A model generated the notes under the pieces. That model searched no databases and was not told the origin of the DNA. It saw only the letters and a list, made by a program, of their open reading frames with translations. From assembly GCA_964446745.1 (NCBI GenBank), contig CAYURR010000063.1, positions 1 to 15,591 of the forward strand: 15,591 nt of DNA. Direction: 5' to 3'. This DNA is from CAYURR01 sp964446745. Its GTDB lineage: Bacteria; Bacillota; Clostridia; Lachnospirales; WQUN01. How positions within the stretch are numbered: position 1 is the first letter of the stretch; each line of letters begins with the position of its first letter. The position numbers and the translations under genes are program-made. Positions 14,703-15,591 of the stretch are shown here, one piece after another.

Positions 14703-15233
14703 ATGGATTTCTTTGACGTAGTCAACAACAGGCAGAGCTGCAGATCATACGATAATAAACCCGTACCGAGGGAGATGCTTATTAAGATAGCGGAGACTGC
14801 GGCTACCGCGCCATCGGCCTGCAACAGTCAACCTTGGCGTTTTATCATTGCTAACGAGCCCGAGGTGGTCGGTAAGATGCCTCCCATCTTACAGCATTAC
14901 GGCTTCAATAAATTCGCTGACGACGTGCCCGCGTACATAGTCATCTGCGAGGGTAAAGCCAAGCTCATGAAGGGCGCATCGGTCGACGAACAATATTACG
15001 CGCAAATGGATCTCGGCATCGCAACGGCTATGCTCACGCTCTCGGCGACCGCACTCGGTCTGTCGTCATGCATCATCGGTGCGTTCTTGGAGCCCGAACT
15101 CAGGGAGCTTATGCAGATCCCTGAGGATGTAAAGCCGCGACTCGTTTTGGCCGTGGGCTACGCAAAGGACGACAAGCTCCGCAAACGCGCAAGAAAGCCG
15201 AGCGAGGAAATCATACGCGTGATACCATCGTAG
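14703..15233 (+). CDS. Nitroreductase family FMN-dependent oxidoreductase
   Basis: The family uses FMN and NAD(P)H to reduce nitro compounds, quinones and similar acceptors in the cytoplasm. This 176-residue protein has the N-terminal FMN-binding pattern VVNNRQSCRSY (residues 6-16) and APSACNSQPWRF at 36-47. A helix-rich middle (YYAQMDLGIATAMLTLSATA) follows, then LGLSSCIIGAF near residue 120 and the closing LVLAVGYAKDD, all as expected for a short single-domain member. The start is ATG at 14703, because AGGAGTG (14690-14696) sits 8 bases before it. The in-frame ATG at 14685 would place that ribosome binding site inside the gene. It has its own promoter. A rubrerythrin or ferredoxin partner is not visible, and the physiological substrate is unknown. 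Confidence 0.92.
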   Translation: MDFFDVVNNRQSCRSYDNKPVPREMLIKIAETAATAPSACNSQPWRFIIANEPEVVGKMPPILQHYGFNKFADDVPAYIVICEGKAKLMKGASVDEQYYAQMDLGIATAMLTLSATALGLSSCIIGAFLEPELRELMQIPEDVKPRLVLAVGYAKDDKLRKRARKPSEEIIRVIPS

Positions 15234-15257
15234 AGGTAGGATAATAGAACAAAAACA

Positions 15258-15360
15258 TATACCACGGATTGGCACGGATTTTTACAGATTCTCACGGATA
15301 ACACCTAAATAATGTTTTATCCGTGTAAATCTGTTTCTATCCGTGTTTATCCGTGGTATT
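15258..15360. repeat. Imperfect inverted repeat built of 10-base CACGGATT units
   Basis: The left arm (15261-15300) is four units in exact 10-base register: ACCACGGATT, GGCACGGATT, TTTACAGATT and CTCACGGATA. The right arm (15319-15358) is four complementary units based on ATCCGTG. The arms fold on each other with mismatches at the unit boundaries, around a loop of about 15 bases (15302-15316). T-rich flanks on both sides could let it act as a two-way terminator between the convergent nitroreductase and right-edge genes. It resembles extragenic palindromic repeats. No transposase is nearby. Confidence 0.85.
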
Positions 15361-15361
15361 T

Positions 15362-15591
15362 TTATATTTTATAGCAGCGATAACAATCCTTCACTACGAA
15401 TCCTACATCCATAGCCGCTTCAAAGTACAACTCATCGTTATCCTCTATAGCGTAGAGCAAATTTTTCCTGCCTTTATTAAATACAGAGCTCACAACACTT
15501 CTAAGCATATCATTGATATTATCCATTGTTAGAAAGCCATCAATAAATTTGAGGCCGTAGATTTCACTCATGGTTTTATCCCACATTGACG
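15362..15591 (-). CDS. C-terminal part of an unrecognised protein (runs off the right edge)
   Basis: The frame is open from the window edge to TAA at 15364-15362. An ATG at 15586 has no ribosome binding site in the 5 bases visible, and the frame continues upstream of it, so this is probably an internal stretch. The visible 76 residues include LKFIDGFLTMDNINDMLRSV and end LYFEAAMDVGFVVKDCYRCYKI. The final part, a helix followed by GFxxxxxYRCY, resembles the C-terminal strand of GNAT-like acetyltransferases, but this is only an impression. It converges on the nitroreductase gene, with the period-10 hairpin between them. Confidence 0.5.
   Translation of the reverse strand, partial: SMWDKTMSEIYGLKFIDGFLTMDNINDMLRSVVSSVFNKGRKNLLYAIEDNDELYFEAAMDVGFVVKDCYRCYKI

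Noticed and set aside
15258..15360. CRISPR array
   Set aside because: The units are 10 bases long with no spacers, and the second half is the reverse complement of the first, so it is a palindrome.

Overview
The window looks like chromosomal DNA of a low-to-mid G+C Gram-positive bacterium, most likely a member of the Clostridia. Reasons are the yloU-fakA-recG order, the rsmD-coaD-coiled-coil order, strong GGAGG ribosome binding sites, TTG and GTG starts, sigma-A type promoters with 17-base spacers, and an EF-G paralog of the kind seen in Firmicutes. The genus cannot be named from the sequence alone.

Layout. Bases 1-238 carry the start of an unrecognised gene on the minus strand. A promoter at 290-318 serves an MFS transporter (349-1626). 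A two-way hairpin terminator at 1655-1688 separates it from a minus-strand tRNA-Gln(CTG) (1711-1782) with its own promoter. From a clean promoter at 1913-1941 runs a six-gene plus-strand operon: Asp23/YloU protein, fatty acid kinase FakA, RecG helicase, RsmD 16S rRNA methyltransferase, CoaD, and a small coiled-coil protein. It ends at a two-way terminator (7718-7743). A D-2-hydroxyacid dehydrogenase (minus) is divergent, across 43 bases, from a DUF4130/TIGR03915 putative DNA-metabolism protein (plus). The latter converges, 2 bases apart, on a minus-strand pair: thymidylate kinase and an overlapping MacB/FtsX-type permease. Further right on the minus strand lie an A+T-rich Nudix hydrolase gene and an EF-G-like translational GTPase, with a terminator between them.

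The accessory-looking part is 14,058-15,591. It holds an internally deleted cysteine synthase pseudogene whose promoter still looks intact and now faces the EF-G-like gene. Next come a strong terminator with no obvious gene in front of it (a possible small RNA), a nitroreductase with its own promoter, and an inverted repeat built from 10-base units. The window closes with the 3' end of an unrecognised minus-strand gene.

How the genes fit together: most of the window is housekeeping (lipid phosphorylation, DNA repair, ribosome maturation, coenzyme A, dTTP synthesis, translation). I see no clear new multi-gene system. The best leads are the cysK wreck with its surviving promoter, the terminator without a gene, the period-10 hairpin, and the altered GTPase motifs of the EF-G paralog.
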